Origin: Pseudobutyrivibrio ruminis HUN009
GTDB lineage: Bacteria; Bacillota; Clostridia; Lachnospirales; Lachnospiraceae
Length of the DNA stretch: 64,000 nucleotides
Assembly (NCBI RefSeq): GCF_000703005.1
Contig: NZ_JNLH01000001.1
Location: 2,163,001-2,227,000, forward strand
Direction: 5' to 3'
Of the stretch, positions 44,480 through 53,481 are shown in pieces (the stretch's first letter is position 1; each line of letters starts with the position of its first letter). The notes beneath the pieces are model-generated. The model saw only the letters and a program-made list of their open reading frames with translations, made no database searches and was not told the DNA's origin. The translations under genes were made by a program, and so were the position numbers.

Positions 44480-44866
44480 TTAGTTTTCTTCGCCGTTCTG
44501 CTCTCTTTCATGAAGAGGAGCATTGACTTCATCAATAAGCTTGCTCATCTTTGCAGCATATGCAATAGACTGATCACTAACAAAAGTAATCTCTGGAGTG
44601 TTTCTAAGATTTACTCTGTGAGCAAGCTCTCTGCGGATGAATCCAGCAGAGCTTTTAAGACCCTCGAGAGTCTTTCTGGCAGCCTCATCATCCCCAAGAA
44701 CTGAAATATAAGCCTTGCAAGTCTTAAGGTCAGGAGCGACCTCAACAGATACAACGGATGTAACTGGTGAAATGCGAGGATCCTTTACCTCAAGACGAAT
44801 AATATTGCTAAGCTCACGCATAACTTCTTCGTTTATACGTGTATTTTTAACTGAATTTTTTCTCAT
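44480..44866 (-). CDS. rbfA: Ribosome-binding factor A
   Basis: 128 residues with the RbfA KH-like fold: DPRISPVTSVVSVEVAPDLKTCKAYISVLG and LRNTPEITFVSD. It helps maturation of the 30S 5' end of 16S rRNA. Its start overlaps the infB stop by one base. Confidence 0.96.
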   Translation of the reverse strand: MRKNSVKNTRINEEVMRELSNIIRLEVKDPRISPVTSVVSVEVAPDLKTCKAYISVLGDDEAARKTLEGLKSSAGFIRRELAHRVNLRNTPEITFVSDQSIAYAAKMSKLIDEVNAPLHEREQNGEEN

Positions 44867-47478
44867 TATCTAGGTACCTCTACCATGATGTAAGCCTCGA
44901 TAATATCCATCTCCTGAACATCGTTGAAGTCTTCAATTACGAGACCACACTCAAAGTTTGCCTTAACTTCCTTGACGTCATCCTTAAATCTCTTAAGAGA
45001 ACCAAGCTTGCCTTCGTGAATAAGCTCACCCTCGCGAGTTACACGGACCATACAGTCTCTCTGGAAGTAACCATCTGTAACATATGAACCAGCAATGTTA
45101 CCAACACCAGAAGCCTTAAAGATCTGACGAACTTCAGCATGACCGATAACTTTCTCCTCGTAAATAGGATCAAGCATACCCTTCATAGCAGACTCTACAT
45201 CGTTGATAGCATCGTAAATAACCTTGTAAAGACGAAGATCTACACCTTCTCTATCAGCTGTAGCCTTTGCCTGTGGATCGATACGTACGTTAAATCCAAT
45301 GATGATTGCATTTGAAGCAGATGCAAGAACTACATCGGACTCGTTGATTGTACCAACACCACCGTGGATTGTCTTAACAACAACCTCATCGTTTGAAAGC
45401 TTCTCAAGTGACTGCTTAACAGCCTCAACAGAACCCTGAACGTCAGCCTTAACAATGATATCAAGTTCCTTAAGATTTCCTGACTCAATCTCGCTAAAGA
45501 GTGCGTCAAGAGACATCTTAGACTTAGTCTGCTCAACAAGCTTGTTCTTGTGCTCTGCAACGAATGTATCTGCAAATGCATGTGCTTCCTTTTCAGAATC
45601 AAATGCCATTAATACCTCACCTGCATTTGGAACCTCAGAAAGACCAAGAATCTCTACAGGAACAGATGGACCTGCGCTCTTTACACGAGCACCAGTGTCA
45701 TCAAGCATTGCACGAACCTTACCATGACAGCTACCGCAGGCAACAGGATCACCAACGTGAAGTGTACCCTTCTGAACAAGTACAGTTGCAACTGCACCAC
45801 GTCCCTTATCAAGCTGAGCCTCGATAACAAGACCACGAGCCTTACGATTTGGGTTTGCCTTAAGTTCAAGTACTTCTGCTGTAAGAAGAATCATTTCAAG
45901 AAGGTTGTCGATACCTTCCTTTGTGTGAGCTGAAACTGGACAGAATACTGTGCTTCCACCCCAATCCTCTGGGATAAGCTGATACTCTGAAAGTTCCTGC
46001 TTAACTCTATCAATATTTGCATTAGGCTTATCAATCTTGTTGATTGCAACAATGATTTCGATACCAGCAGCCTTTGCATGGTTAATAGCCTCTACTGTCT
46101 GTGGCATAACACCATCATCAGCAGCAACTACAAGGATAGCGATATCTGTTGAGTTAGCACCACGCATACGCATAGCAGTAAATGCTTCGTGTCCTGGTGT
46201 ATCAAGGAATGTGATATCCTGTCCATTAATAGATACTGTATAAGCACCGATGTGCTGTGTGATACCACCAGCCTCACGGTCTGTAACCTTAGTATCACGA
46301 ATAGCATCAAGAAGTGATGTTTTACCGTGATCTACATGACCCATTACACAAACAACAGGTGGACGTGTTGGGAAGTTTGATGTATCTTCTTCCTCTTCCT
46401 TAAGAAGCTCTGCGATAACATCTACCTTTTCCTCTTCTTCACAGATACAGTTGAATTCGAGAGCGATTTCTTCAGCCTTTTCAAAATCAACTTCCTGGTT
46501 AACTGTAACCATTGTACCCTTCATGAAAAGAGTCTTAACAACTGCAGATGCCTGAACCTTCATCTTGTCAGCAAGATCCTTGATAGTGATTCTCTCAGGA
46601 ATTGTGATTGTAAGAACTTCGTCCATGTTACGCTCTGGAGCCTTTGGAGCATTGTTCTTTTTCTTCTTTCCACCATTCTTTTCAAGATTGATGTAACGCT
46701 CCTGCTTCTTGCCGCCTAAGTTGTTTTCTCTATCGTTGTTCTTCTTTTTCTTGTCATCGCGACGACCGCCCTTTGAGTTTGAAGAAGGTGCCATATCAGG
46801 AGCAGTTGCCTGCTGTGATGGACGATTGTTTCTTCCTGCTGATGGTCTGTCGTTGTTTCTATCGTTTCTGTTTCCAGGTCTGTTGTTATCGCGTCTGTCG
46901 TTGCGATTTTCGTTGCGATTATCGTTTCTGTCTCTTCTATCGTTACGCTCTGGACGCTCTGAACGCTCTGAACGCTCTGGGCGCTCGTTTCTATCCTGCT
47001 TCTTTGCTGGACGTGTGTTTTCCTGTCCCTCAGCTGGCTTCTTCTTTGATACAAACTCAGTATCAGTAGACTGTGCAGATGCACGCTGAGATGGACGAAC
47101 ACCATCAGCAAATGAACGTGGTCTGATTGGTCCTCTAGGCTGCTGAGGCTGCTTCTCGCGATTGTTATCACGATTATCATTTCTCTCGCCTCTAGAAGAA
47201 TTATCAGAGCTACGACGTCTTCTGTCATCACTTCCACGAGTAACAACGAAAACGTTCTTTTTCTTCTTTACTGGGTTTCCGTCTTTATCTACAGGACGTG
47301 GCTTTTTAGCCTTTGGAGCTTCAGACTTGGAGAAGTTCTTGCGAATTTTCTCTGCCATATCGTCCTCCACACCACTCATTGCTTTTGCTTCTATTCCATT
47401 AGAGCCAAGGAAAGCAATAATATCTTTACTTTCTTTTCCAAGCTCTTTGGCTAATTCATGTACTTTAATTTTTGCCAT
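44866..47478 (-). CDS. infB: Translation initiation factor IF-2
   Basis: 870 residues. An N-terminal IF2_N helix set (1-50) is followed by a highly charged linker (about 55-275) rich in Arg, Asn and Asp with imperfect repeats such as RNDRRD and RDNNR. A second IF2_N region precedes the GTPase (VMGHVDHGKTSLLDAIR, DTPGHEAFTAMR, NKIDKP) and domains II-IV. It places initiator tRNA on the 30S subunit. The repetitive linker produces long misleading open frames on the other strand, which I did not annotate. Confidence 0.97.
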   Translation of the reverse strand: MAKIKVHELAKELGKESKDIIAFLGSNGIEAKAMSGVEDDMAEKIRKNFSKSEAPKAKKPRPVDKDGNPVKKKKNVFVVTRGSDDRRRRSSDNSSRGERNDNRDNNREKQPQQPRGPIRPRSFADGVRPSQRASAQSTDTEFVSKKKPAEGQENTRPAKKQDRNERPERSERSERPERNDRRDRNDNRNENRNDRRDNNRPGNRNDRNNDRPSAGRNNRPSQQATAPDMAPSSNSKGGRRDDKKKKNNDRENNLGGKKQERYINLEKNGGKKKKNNAPKAPERNMDEVLTITIPERITIKDLADKMKVQASAVVKTLFMKGTMVTVNQEVDFEKAEEIALEFNCICEEEEKVDVIAELLKEEEEDTSNFPTRPPVVCVMGHVDHGKTSLLDAIRDTKVTDREAGGITQHIGAYTVSINGQDITFLDTPGHEAFTAMRMRGANSTDIAILVVAADDGVMPQTVEAINHAKAAGIEIIVAINKIDKPNANIDRVKQELSEYQLIPEDWGGSTVFCPVSAHTKEGIDNLLEMILLTAEVLELKANPNRKARGLVIEAQLDKGRGAVATVLVQKGTLHVGDPVACGSCHGKVRAMLDDTGARVKSAGPSVPVEILGLSEVPNAGEVLMAFDSEKEAHAFADTFVAEHKNKLVEQTKSKMSLDALFSEIESGNLKELDIIVKADVQGSVEAVKQSLEKLSNDEVVVKTIHGGVGTINESDVVLASASNAIIIGFNVRIDPQAKATADREGVDLRLYKVIYDAINDVESAMKGMLDPIYEEKVIGHAEVRQIFKASGVGNIAGSYVTDGYFQRDCMVRVTREGELIHEGKLGSLKRFKDDVKEVKANFECGLVIEDFNDVQEMDIIEAYIMVEVPR

Positions 47479-47493
47479 CTAATATCCTCCTCA

Positions 47494-47799
47494 TCAAGCT
47501 TTATCTATCTTATCAAGGATGCTTAAGGATAGATTTTCATCGCACACTACGATTGATGCCCGATATTCTTTTCCAATTGCATGACCTAAAGATTCTTTAG
47601 TTCCGTATTCTATGTATTTAACATCATAGAACTCACACGAATTTGAAAATGATTTCTTAGTGTTATCTGAAGCATCGCCAGCAACAATACAAAGAAAACC
47701 ACTGCCTTCTTTAATGGCTTGCTCACATGCAAATTCACCACTAACAAGAGCTCCAGCTTTCATTGCTATGCTAATCATATTAAGTGCTTTATCTGTCAT
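47494..47799 (-). CDS. ylxQ: L7Ae/L30e-family protein (YlxQ-like)
   Basis: 101 residues of the L7Ae/L30e kink-turn RNA-binding fold, with ALVSGEFACEQAIKEG and GFLCIVAGDASDNTKK. YlxQ proteins sit in this position in the nusA-infB operon and bind RNA; the target is unclear. It overlaps ylxR by 11 bases. Confidence 0.9.
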   Translation of the reverse strand: MTDKALNMISIAMKAGALVSGEFACEQAIKEGSGFLCIVAGDASDNTKKSFSNSCEFYDVKYIEYGTKESLGHAIGKEYRASIVVCDENLSLSILDKIDKA

Positions 47800-48055
47800 T
47801 TTCTAACTCCGTATATAAAATATTAAATACCTCTTCATTAACTGCCTGTCTAAGGGATCTGTTTAAAGATTTTTTCTTTAACGCAGAATCCAGACAAGAT
47901 TTGCTTCTGCAGATGTATGCTCCACGTCCCTGCGCCTTATAGCTTTTATCAAGCTGAACACCCTGAGACGTTTTAACCAATCGAAATAATTGGTTCTTTG
48001 GAAGCATTTGCCCGCAAGCAACACATTTTCTAAGAGGTAGTTCTTTGACTTCCAT
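47789..48055 (-). CDS. ylxR: YlxR-family RNA-binding protein (RnpM)
   Basis: 88 residues with the motif RKCVACGQMLPKNQLFRLVK and GRGAYICRSKSC typical of YlxR (DUF448). Recent work links the family to RNase P modulation. It overlaps nusA by one base and ylxQ by 11 bases. Confidence 0.93.
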   Translation of the reverse strand: MEVKELPLRKCVACGQMLPKNQLFRLVKTSQGVQLDKSYKAQGRGAYICRSKSCLDSALKKKSLNRSLRQAVNEEVFNILYTELENDR

Positions 48056-49233
48056 TACTCTTCCTCAGACTCTGCAGCATCAGACTCTACATCAGCGTCC
48101 TCAGCATACTCGTCCTCGTCGTAGTACTCATCCTCATCATAGTACTCGTCATCATCGTAATCTTCTTCGTAATCAAGGAAATCACCAGCTTCCTTAGCCT
48201 GTGTTTCGCTCTTGATATCGATTTTGAAGCCTGTAAGACGAGCAGCAAGACGAGCATTCTGTCCTTCCTTACCAATTGCAAGTGAAAGCTGGTAATCAGG
48301 AACAACTACGCGTGCGCTCTTTTCATCAGCGTCAGCAACAACTGCAACAACCTTTGCTGGTGAAAGTGCATTTTCAATAAGGTATGCTGGGTTCTCATCC
48401 CACTCTACGATATCGATTTTCTCGCCACGAAGCTCATTAACGATTGCGTTTACACGTGCACCGTTTTGACCTACGCATGCGCCAACTGGATCTACATCCT
48501 CGTCGTTTGACCAAACAGCAATCTTTGTACGGCTACCAGCCTCACGAGAGATTGACTTGATTTCTACGATACCATCGCGAACCTCGGAAACCTCCTCTTC
48601 GAAAAGCTTCTTAACGAGCTCTGGATGTGTACGAGATACAAGGATACGTGGTCCCTTGTTAGATGTCTTAACTTCTACGATATAAACCTTGATACGGTCC
48701 TGTGGCTTGTAGAACTCTCCCTTAACCTGCTCAGACTCTGCAAGGAATCCCTCGAGCTTTCCAAGGTTAACATGGATATTGTTTCCTGAGAAACGAGTAA
48801 CAACGCCCGTAACAACCTTGTGCTGAAGCTCATAGTACTCCTCGTAAAGAACCTTACGTTCTTCCTCACGGATTTTCTGTGTGATTGTGTTCTTAGCTGC
48901 TGTAGCTGCGATACGACCAAAGTCCTTTGACTTTACTTCGATATTGAGAACATCACCAATCTGATGCTTACCATTGATGTTCTGAGCATCAGCAAGTGAA
49001 ATTTCCTCAACAGGATCCATAACCTCATCAACTACTGTCTTTGCAAGAAATACATGATATGCGCCAGTCTCTCTGTCGATTTCAACTGTAGCATTATCTG
49101 CCTTTCCATAATTGTTCTTACATGCAATAAGAAGTGAATTTTCGATTGTCTCGATTAACACGTCCATGCTGATATTTTTCTCTTTTGCGAGATCTGTAAG
49201 AGCATCCCAAAAATCATTTGTATTAGCTGCCAT
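48055..49233 (-). CDS. nusA: Transcription termination/antitermination factor NusA
   Basis: 392 residues. The N-terminal RNA-polymerase-binding domain (1-125), an S1 domain (about 135-205) and KH domains (about 230-350; VGACVGQNGARVNAIV, LAIGKEGQNARLAARL) are all visible. It ends in a very acidic Asp/Glu/Tyr-rich tail of about 40 residues instead of the E. coli acidic repeats. It modulates pausing and termination. It follows rimP by 18 bases. Confidence 0.96.
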   Translation of the reverse strand: MAANTNDFWDALTDLAKEKNISMDVLIETIENSLLIACKNNYGKADNATVEIDRETGAYHVFLAKTVVDEVMDPVEEISLADAQNINGKHQIGDVLNIEVKSKDFGRIAATAAKNTITQKIREEERKVLYEEYYELQHKVVTGVVTRFSGNNIHVNLGKLEGFLAESEQVKGEFYKPQDRIKVYIVEVKTSNKGPRILVSRTHPELVKKLFEEEVSEVRDGIVEIKSISREAGSRTKIAVWSNDEDVDPVGACVGQNGARVNAIVNELRGEKIDIVEWDENPAYLIENALSPAKVVAVVADADEKSARVVVPDYQLSLAIGKEGQNARLAARLTGFKIDIKSETQAKEAGDFLDYEEDYDDDEYYDEDEYYDEDEYAEDADVESDAAESEEE

Positions 49234-49251
49234 TATTTCCTCCTATTTCTA

Positions 49252-49722
49252 CTAGAAATCTATTGATAATTTGATTTGTGCAACATCTGATCTATTAAAC
49301 ACCTCTGTACCATCTTCGAATTCGATTGTAAAAGTATCTTTATCGAAGGCCTTAAGTGTTCCAGTAAATTCCTTAGCACCATTAACTGGCTTGTATGTCT
49401 TAATATCAACATCAAGTCCAATGGCTTTTTCAAAATGCTTATCTTTCTTTAATACTCTGCCAAGACCTGGTGAACTAACTTCGAAGATATAACCTTCGTC
49501 TCCACCAATCTGTGGCTCTGCGTCAAGTAAATCGTTCATGCGACGGCTTACATCTACGCAATCATCAATTGTGATACCACCTTCCTTGTCGATGTAGGCT
49601 CTAAGATAATAATCTGTGCCCTCTTTAACGTATTCAACGTCATAGAGCTCAAAGCCCATCTCATCAAGAATAGGAGTTATCAATTCTTCCGTACGTTTTT
49701 CGTAATCGGTGTGTTTTGACAT
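49252..49722 (-). CDS. rimP: Ribosome maturation factor RimP
   Basis: 156 residues; ELYDVEYVKEGTDYYLRAYID, GITIDDCVDVSRRMNDLLD, YIFEVSSPGLGR and the C-terminal Sm-like domain identify it. It helps 30S assembly. It is the first gene of the nine-gene rimP-nusA-ylxR-ylxQ-infB-rbfA-nrnA-truB-ribF operon. GGAGGA precedes the ATG. Confidence 0.96.
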   Translation of the reverse strand: MSKHTDYEKRTEELITPILDEMGFELYDVEYVKEGTDYYLRAYIDKEGGITIDDCVDVSRRMNDLLDAEPQIGGDEGYIFEVSSPGLGRVLKKDKHFEKAIGLDVDIKTYKPVNGAKEFTGTLKAFDKDTFTIEFEDGTEVFNRSDVAQIKLSIDF

Positions 49723-49767
49723 AAATGTCCTCCTTATTCAGTTGTGCATGTTAAAAGTGAACAAACA

Positions 49768-49800
49768 TAGTAAAAGAGAGAGCTAAAACGCTCTCTCTTT
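49768..49800 (-). terminator. Intrinsic terminator after the AICAR transformylase gene
   Basis: An 11-base-pair stem AAAGAGAGAGC with its complement, a six-base loop (49773-49800), then TTTTAC on the minus strand. It separates the purine operon from rimP. Confidence 0.85.
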
Positions 49801-49876
49801 CGGTCGCTCTCTTCAATAACAATAATCATTATATCAGAATTATTTGATTTTTCAAGCTTTTTAGGAAAAACCCATA

Positions 49877-51055
49877 TTAATGATGGAATAAACGAAGTCC
49901 AGTAAATGACATAACCATTCCGTACTTGTTACATGTCTCAATAACATTGTCATCACGAACAGAGCCGCCTGGCTGAGCTACATACTTAACACCAGACTTA
50001 TGGGCACGCTCAATATTATCACCAAATGGAAAGAAAGCATCACTTCCAAGTGCTACATCAGACATCTTATCAAGCCATGCGCGCTTTTCTGCTCTTGTAA
50101 ACTCGCTTGGTCTTGTTTTAAATGTCTTCTGCCATACATCATCTCCGATTACATCCTCGAATTCATCTCCAATGTAAAGGTCGATTGCATTATCTCTATC
50201 AGCTCTCTTGATTCCATCAACGAAATCAAGGTTAAGAACCTTTGGAGACTGACGAAGCCACCAATTATCTGCCTTCTGTCCAGCAAGACGAGTACAGTGA
50301 ATACGTGACTGCTGACCAGCACCAATACCGATTGCCTGACCATCCTTTACGTAGCAAACAGAATTAGACTGTGTATACTTAAGAGTAATCATTGCAATGG
50401 CAAGATCAATCTTAGCCTGCTCTGTAAGCTCTTTATTGTCTGTAACAATATTTGAAAAGAAGTTGTCATCAATGACAAGCTCATTTCTTCCCTGTTCAAA
50501 TGTAATACCAAATACTTCCTTACGCTCAAGCTGTTTTGGAACGTAGTTTGGATCAATTTTGATTACTGCATAGTTGCCGTTTTTCTTAGCTTTAAGAATT
50601 TCAAGTGCTTCTGGCTCGAAACCAGGTGCAATAACACCATCAGAAACCTCTCGCTTAATAAGCTTTGCTGTAGCAACATCACAAACATCAGAAAGTGAAA
50701 TGAAATCACCAAATGAAGACATTCTGTCTGCACCTCTTGCTCTAGCATATGCATTTGCAAGTGGAGTAAATTCCATATCTAAATCATCACACCAGTAAAT
50801 CTTGCGCTCTACGTCTGAAAGAGGAAGACCCACAGCAGCGCCTGCTGGTGAAACATGCTTAAATGATGTAGCAGCTGCAAGACCAGTAGCCTTCTTAAGC
50901 TCAGAAACTAACTGCCAACCATTAAAAGCATCTAAAAAATTAATATAACCTGGCTTACCAGAAAGGACCTCAATTGGAAGATCCCCATCTTCCATATAAA
51001 TACGTGAAGGCTTCTGATTAGGGTTACAACCATACTTTAATTCCAATTCTTTCAT
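49877..51055 (-). CDS. AICAR formyltransferase, stand-alone PurH C-terminal type
   Basis: About 392 residues from ATG 51055 (GGAGG upstream). It corresponds to only the transformylase half of PurH: LKYGCNPNQKPSRIY, ATSFKHVSPAGAAVGLPL, YTQSNSVCYVKDGQAIGIGAGQQSR and FFPFGDNIERAHKSGVKYVAQPGGSVRDD. The MGS-like IMP cyclohydrolase half is missing and is replaced by the separate PurO-type gene at 51080. It formylates AICAR with 10-formyl-THF, the penultimate step of IMP synthesis. It is 24 bases downstream of purO. Confidence 0.93.
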   Translation of the reverse strand: MKELELKYGCNPNQKPSRIYMEDGDLPIEVLSGKPGYINFLDAFNGWQLVSELKKATGLAAATSFKHVSPAGAAVGLPLSDVERKIYWCDDLDMEFTPLANAYARARGADRMSSFGDFISLSDVCDVATAKLIKREVSDGVIAPGFEPEALEILKAKKNGNYAVIKIDPNYVPKQLERKEVFGITFEQGRNELVIDDNFFSNIVTDNKELTEQAKIDLAIAMITLKYTQSNSVCYVKDGQAIGIGAGQQSRIHCTRLAGQKADNWWLRQSPKVLNLDFVDGIKRADRDNAIDLYIGDEFEDVIGDDVWQKTFKTRPSEFTRAEKRAWLDKMSDVALGSDAFFPFGDNIERAHKSGVKYVAQPGGSVRDDNVIETCNKYGMVMSFTGLRLFHH

Positions 51056-51079
51056 TACAAAATCCTCCAAAATACAAAA

Positions 51080-51793
51080 TTATTTATTCTTGTTTATGAT
51101 ACGGGTTTCTACGGCTCCGGTTGCGATATCGATGTAGCGTACAAAAAGTGAAACCTTATTATCTTCATTAAGGTTCTCCCAAATGAGTGCTGTAAACTCA
51201 TCGATGTTTCCCTTTATTTCAATTGGTGTTGGCTCTCCCTCATATGAAGGAAGTGGATTGCCATCATTCATATATGTGTGAATAAATCGGCCTGAACCAG
51301 CCTTAGGATTAGAATAATCAAAAGTGTATCTGTTACATGAATCGCTATCGCCCATGTTTGATTTAAGAATTGACATTAAATAATTGAATTCACCATTTTC
51401 AATGTGAATAAGACCTGAAATACGAGGTGTAAAGTTTGGACCATCTGGCTCGAACTCACGTAGACGAAGTGATTGCTCAAATGTCTTTCCTTTCTTCATC
51501 TCTTCGTAAATAGTGTCTGTCTGGTCTCCATTTGTAACAATGGTATCATTTCCGAGCACTCGCACTGGTGCATAAATAATAAGAGAAGGATCTGTAAGCT
51601 TTGAAGGATCGAAAGCCTGTGTGCGAATACCCTCACCGTCCTCTACGAATACTCTGTTTCTGGAATTCTCAGAACGCCCCATAATAAAATAAGCAGAGAC
51701 AGCCTTGGTTCCGTCTTCCGAACGACCAATGACAATGCCTCTGCCAGGATACGTGGTTTCTGATAATTCTCTTGCTAAAGATTTTACTACCAT
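51080..51793 (-). CDS. IMP cyclohydrolase, PurO-like
   Basis: About 237 residues from ATG 51793 (AAGGAGG upstream; the longer frame reaches into the promoter). It matches the archaeal-type PurO family rather than PurH: YPGRGIVIGRSEDG, YFIMGRSENSRNRVF, ALSLRxREFEPDGPNFTPRISG-like and SSNPKAGSGRFIHTY-like segments. It closes FAICAR to IMP, directly using the product of the neighbouring transformylase. The promoter and a PurBox-like site lie at 51825-51853. Confidence 0.88.
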   Translation of the reverse strand: MVVKSLARELSETTYPGRGIVIGRSEDGTKAVSAYFIMGRSENSRNRVFVEDGEGIRTQAFDPSKLTDPSLIIYAPVRVLGNDTIVTNGDQTDTIYEEMKKGKTFEQSLRLREFEPDGPNFTPRISGLIHIENGEFNYLMSILKSNMGDSDSCNRYTFDYSNPKAGSGRFIHTYMNDGNPLPSYEGEPTPIEIKGNIDEFTALIWENLNEDNKVSLFVRYIDIATGAVETRIINKNK

Positions 51794-51824
51794 GGGTTCC
51801 TCCTTTAATACATTTTCCGCAAAA

Positions 51825-51853
51825 ATTATAACCGAACAACATCTCAAAGTCCA
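51825..51853 (-). promoter_or_regulatory. Promoter of the purO-AICAR transformylase operon
   Basis: On the minus strand TGGACT (51848-51853), 17 bases and TATAAT (51825-51830), about 32 bases before the purO start. There is no room for a purine riboswitch. Confidence 0.6.
51828..51840 (+). promoter_or_regulatory. PurBox-like operator
   Basis: ATAACCGAACAAC fits the B. subtilis PurR box AWWWCCGAACWWT at 12 of 13 positions and overlaps the -10/spacer of the purine promoter. A second, inverted box was not seen. PurR control is inferred. Confidence 0.5.
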
Positions 51854-51942
51854 CCATATTTTGTTTGTTATTTCCATTTATATTCACAACTTTTTCAAAC
51901 AAATGGATTAAGCTTTATATACACGATTATGAGGAGCATATA

Positions 51943-53436
51943 ATGAATAACGTAACAAGTTATGAAGATTTTTCAAAAAAGAATTATAGAAAGATAAACG
52001 GTTATATAAACATCTGTCTATGGATTGGAATATCTATAGGTCCGCTTATGGCCATTCCTATTGCACTGGGCATAATTCATAGCATAGATTATTTCGACTG
52101 TCTATTTTTATCTGTAATCATCCTACTACTTGCTGCAATACACCGTTTTGCTATATACAAATTTCCAGATTCTAAAAATACAGCAATCTTTGCATTAGTT
52201 TTGCTAGATATTTTTTTATATTTCTTGAATTATTCTCATTTCGCAATAAAGCTTACCTGGTTTTTGGTACCTTTATTAAGCATATTATATGTAAACAAAA
52301 CTATTTATTTGTTTACGTCATTATTTAACTATATGATGATGACACTTGCCGCATATGAAACTGCCCCTTTCTATGCAGCTAGAAAAGCTGGAAACATAAG
52401 TCCAAAAATGGAATTCAAAGGCTGCATGACCGGATACACCATAGAAGCAATACTTATGTTTATTGTTGGATACGTAATACTCGAAGTATCTATAAACTAT
52501 ATGAAGCAGCTGATGGAGAAATTTCTGGAAATACGTGATCACGAAAAAGATATGCAAGAGCAAATGAAAACTCTTCGCTCAATGGCTGAAATTTATAATA
52601 ACGTTAATCTTATAAACTTTATTAACTCTACGGAAATTTCACTGCGTGATGAAAACAAGGTTGAGCACAAAATAGAAATGCCACATCAGAATCACACAAT
52701 AATGACTCAATCTATTAGAAAATTTGTTGTACCTGAGCAATTAGACGATTTTTGGAAGTTCACTGATATCACCACAGTTCGAGCAAGACTAACAAATAAA
52801 AAGATTTTATCAAGCGATTTCATCAATGCTACATATGGTTGGTTTCGAGCTCAGTATATTGCCGTTGATGAGACGGCAGATGGAATTCCAAATATCGTTA
52901 TATTCACTACACGAAATATCGATGAAGAGAAACGCCGAGAGGAGCATCTGATAAACATTTCCTTAACAGATGAACTTACAAGACTGTTCAATAGACGTTG
53001 TTACGATGAAGATGTAGAATTATATAAAAAAGAAGGCATGCATGAAGACTTTGTTATCTTCTCAGTGGATGTTAATGGCCTAAAGAAAGCAAATGACACA
53101 ATCGGACATGCAGCTGGTGATGAATTAATTAAGGGCGCTGCAGATTGCTTGCAATCAACTATCGGCTCCTTTGGTAAGACCTACAGAACCGGCGGCGATG
53201 AATTCTTGGCAATACTACACACTAACAATCCTGGGCAGATAGTAAACGATATAAAGGCGAAAGCAGCCCAATGGAGAGGTTTATTAGTAGATAGGCTTTC
53301 ACTTTCAGTAGGATATGCAGCTTATGTAGATTCACAAGATGCATCTATAGAGGATCTGGAGCATAAAGCAGACAAGCATATGTACGAAGACAAAAATAGA
53401 TATTACAAAGAAAATGGCATTGACAGACGTAAATAA
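51943..53436 (+). CDS. Membrane GGDEF-domain protein
   Basis: About 497 residues from ATG 51943 with GAGGAG upstream. Six or so helices (about 23-205) are followed by a coiled-coil/PAS-like linker (about 210-330). A C-terminal GGDEF domain (about 335-495; LTDELTRLFNRRCYDED, FVIFSVDVNGLKKANDTIGHAAGDE, RTGGDEFLAI) carries an intact active site, so it should make cyclic di-GMP. The RxxD inhibitory site before GGDEF is absent. It is monocistronic and ends at a bidirectional terminator. Confidence 0.9.
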   Translation: MNNVTSYEDFSKKNYRKINGYINICLWIGISIGPLMAIPIALGIIHSIDYFDCLFLSVIILLLAAIHRFAIYKFPDSKNTAIFALVLLDIFLYFLNYSHFAIKLTWFLVPLLSILYVNKTIYLFTSLFNYMMMTLAAYETAPFYAARKAGNISPKMEFKGCMTGYTIEAILMFIVGYVILEVSINYMKQLMEKFLEIRDHEKDMQEQMKTLRSMAEIYNNVNLINFINSTEISLRDENKVEHKIEMPHQNHTIMTQSIRKFVVPEQLDDFWKFTDITTVRARLTNKKILSSDFINATYGWFRAQYIAVDETADGIPNIVIFTTRNIDEEKRREEHLINISLTDELTRLFNRRCYDEDVELYKKEGMHEDFVIFSVDVNGLKKANDTIGHAAGDELIKGAADCLQSTIGSFGKTYRTGGDEFLAILHTNNPGQIVNDIKAKAAQWRGLLVDRLSLSVGYAAYVDSQDASIEDLEHKADKHMYEDKNRYYKENGIDRRK

Positions 53437-53443
53437 TTGCATG

Positions 53444-53480
53444 ATAAAAGCTGGCCCTTAAGGACCAGCTTTTATTTTAT
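53444..53480. terminator. Bidirectional intrinsic terminator
   Basis: A long stem (ATAAAAGCTGG with its complement, plus an inner CCTTAAGG) with T tracts on both sides separates the convergent GGDEF and FliD-like genes. Confidence 0.85.
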
Positions 53481-53481
53481 A

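Noticed and set aside
46709..47246. Long plus-strand and shifted minus-strand reading frames over infB
   Set aside because: They mirror the repetitive Arg/Asn/Asp linker of IF-2, lack ribosome sites and have no recognisable domains.
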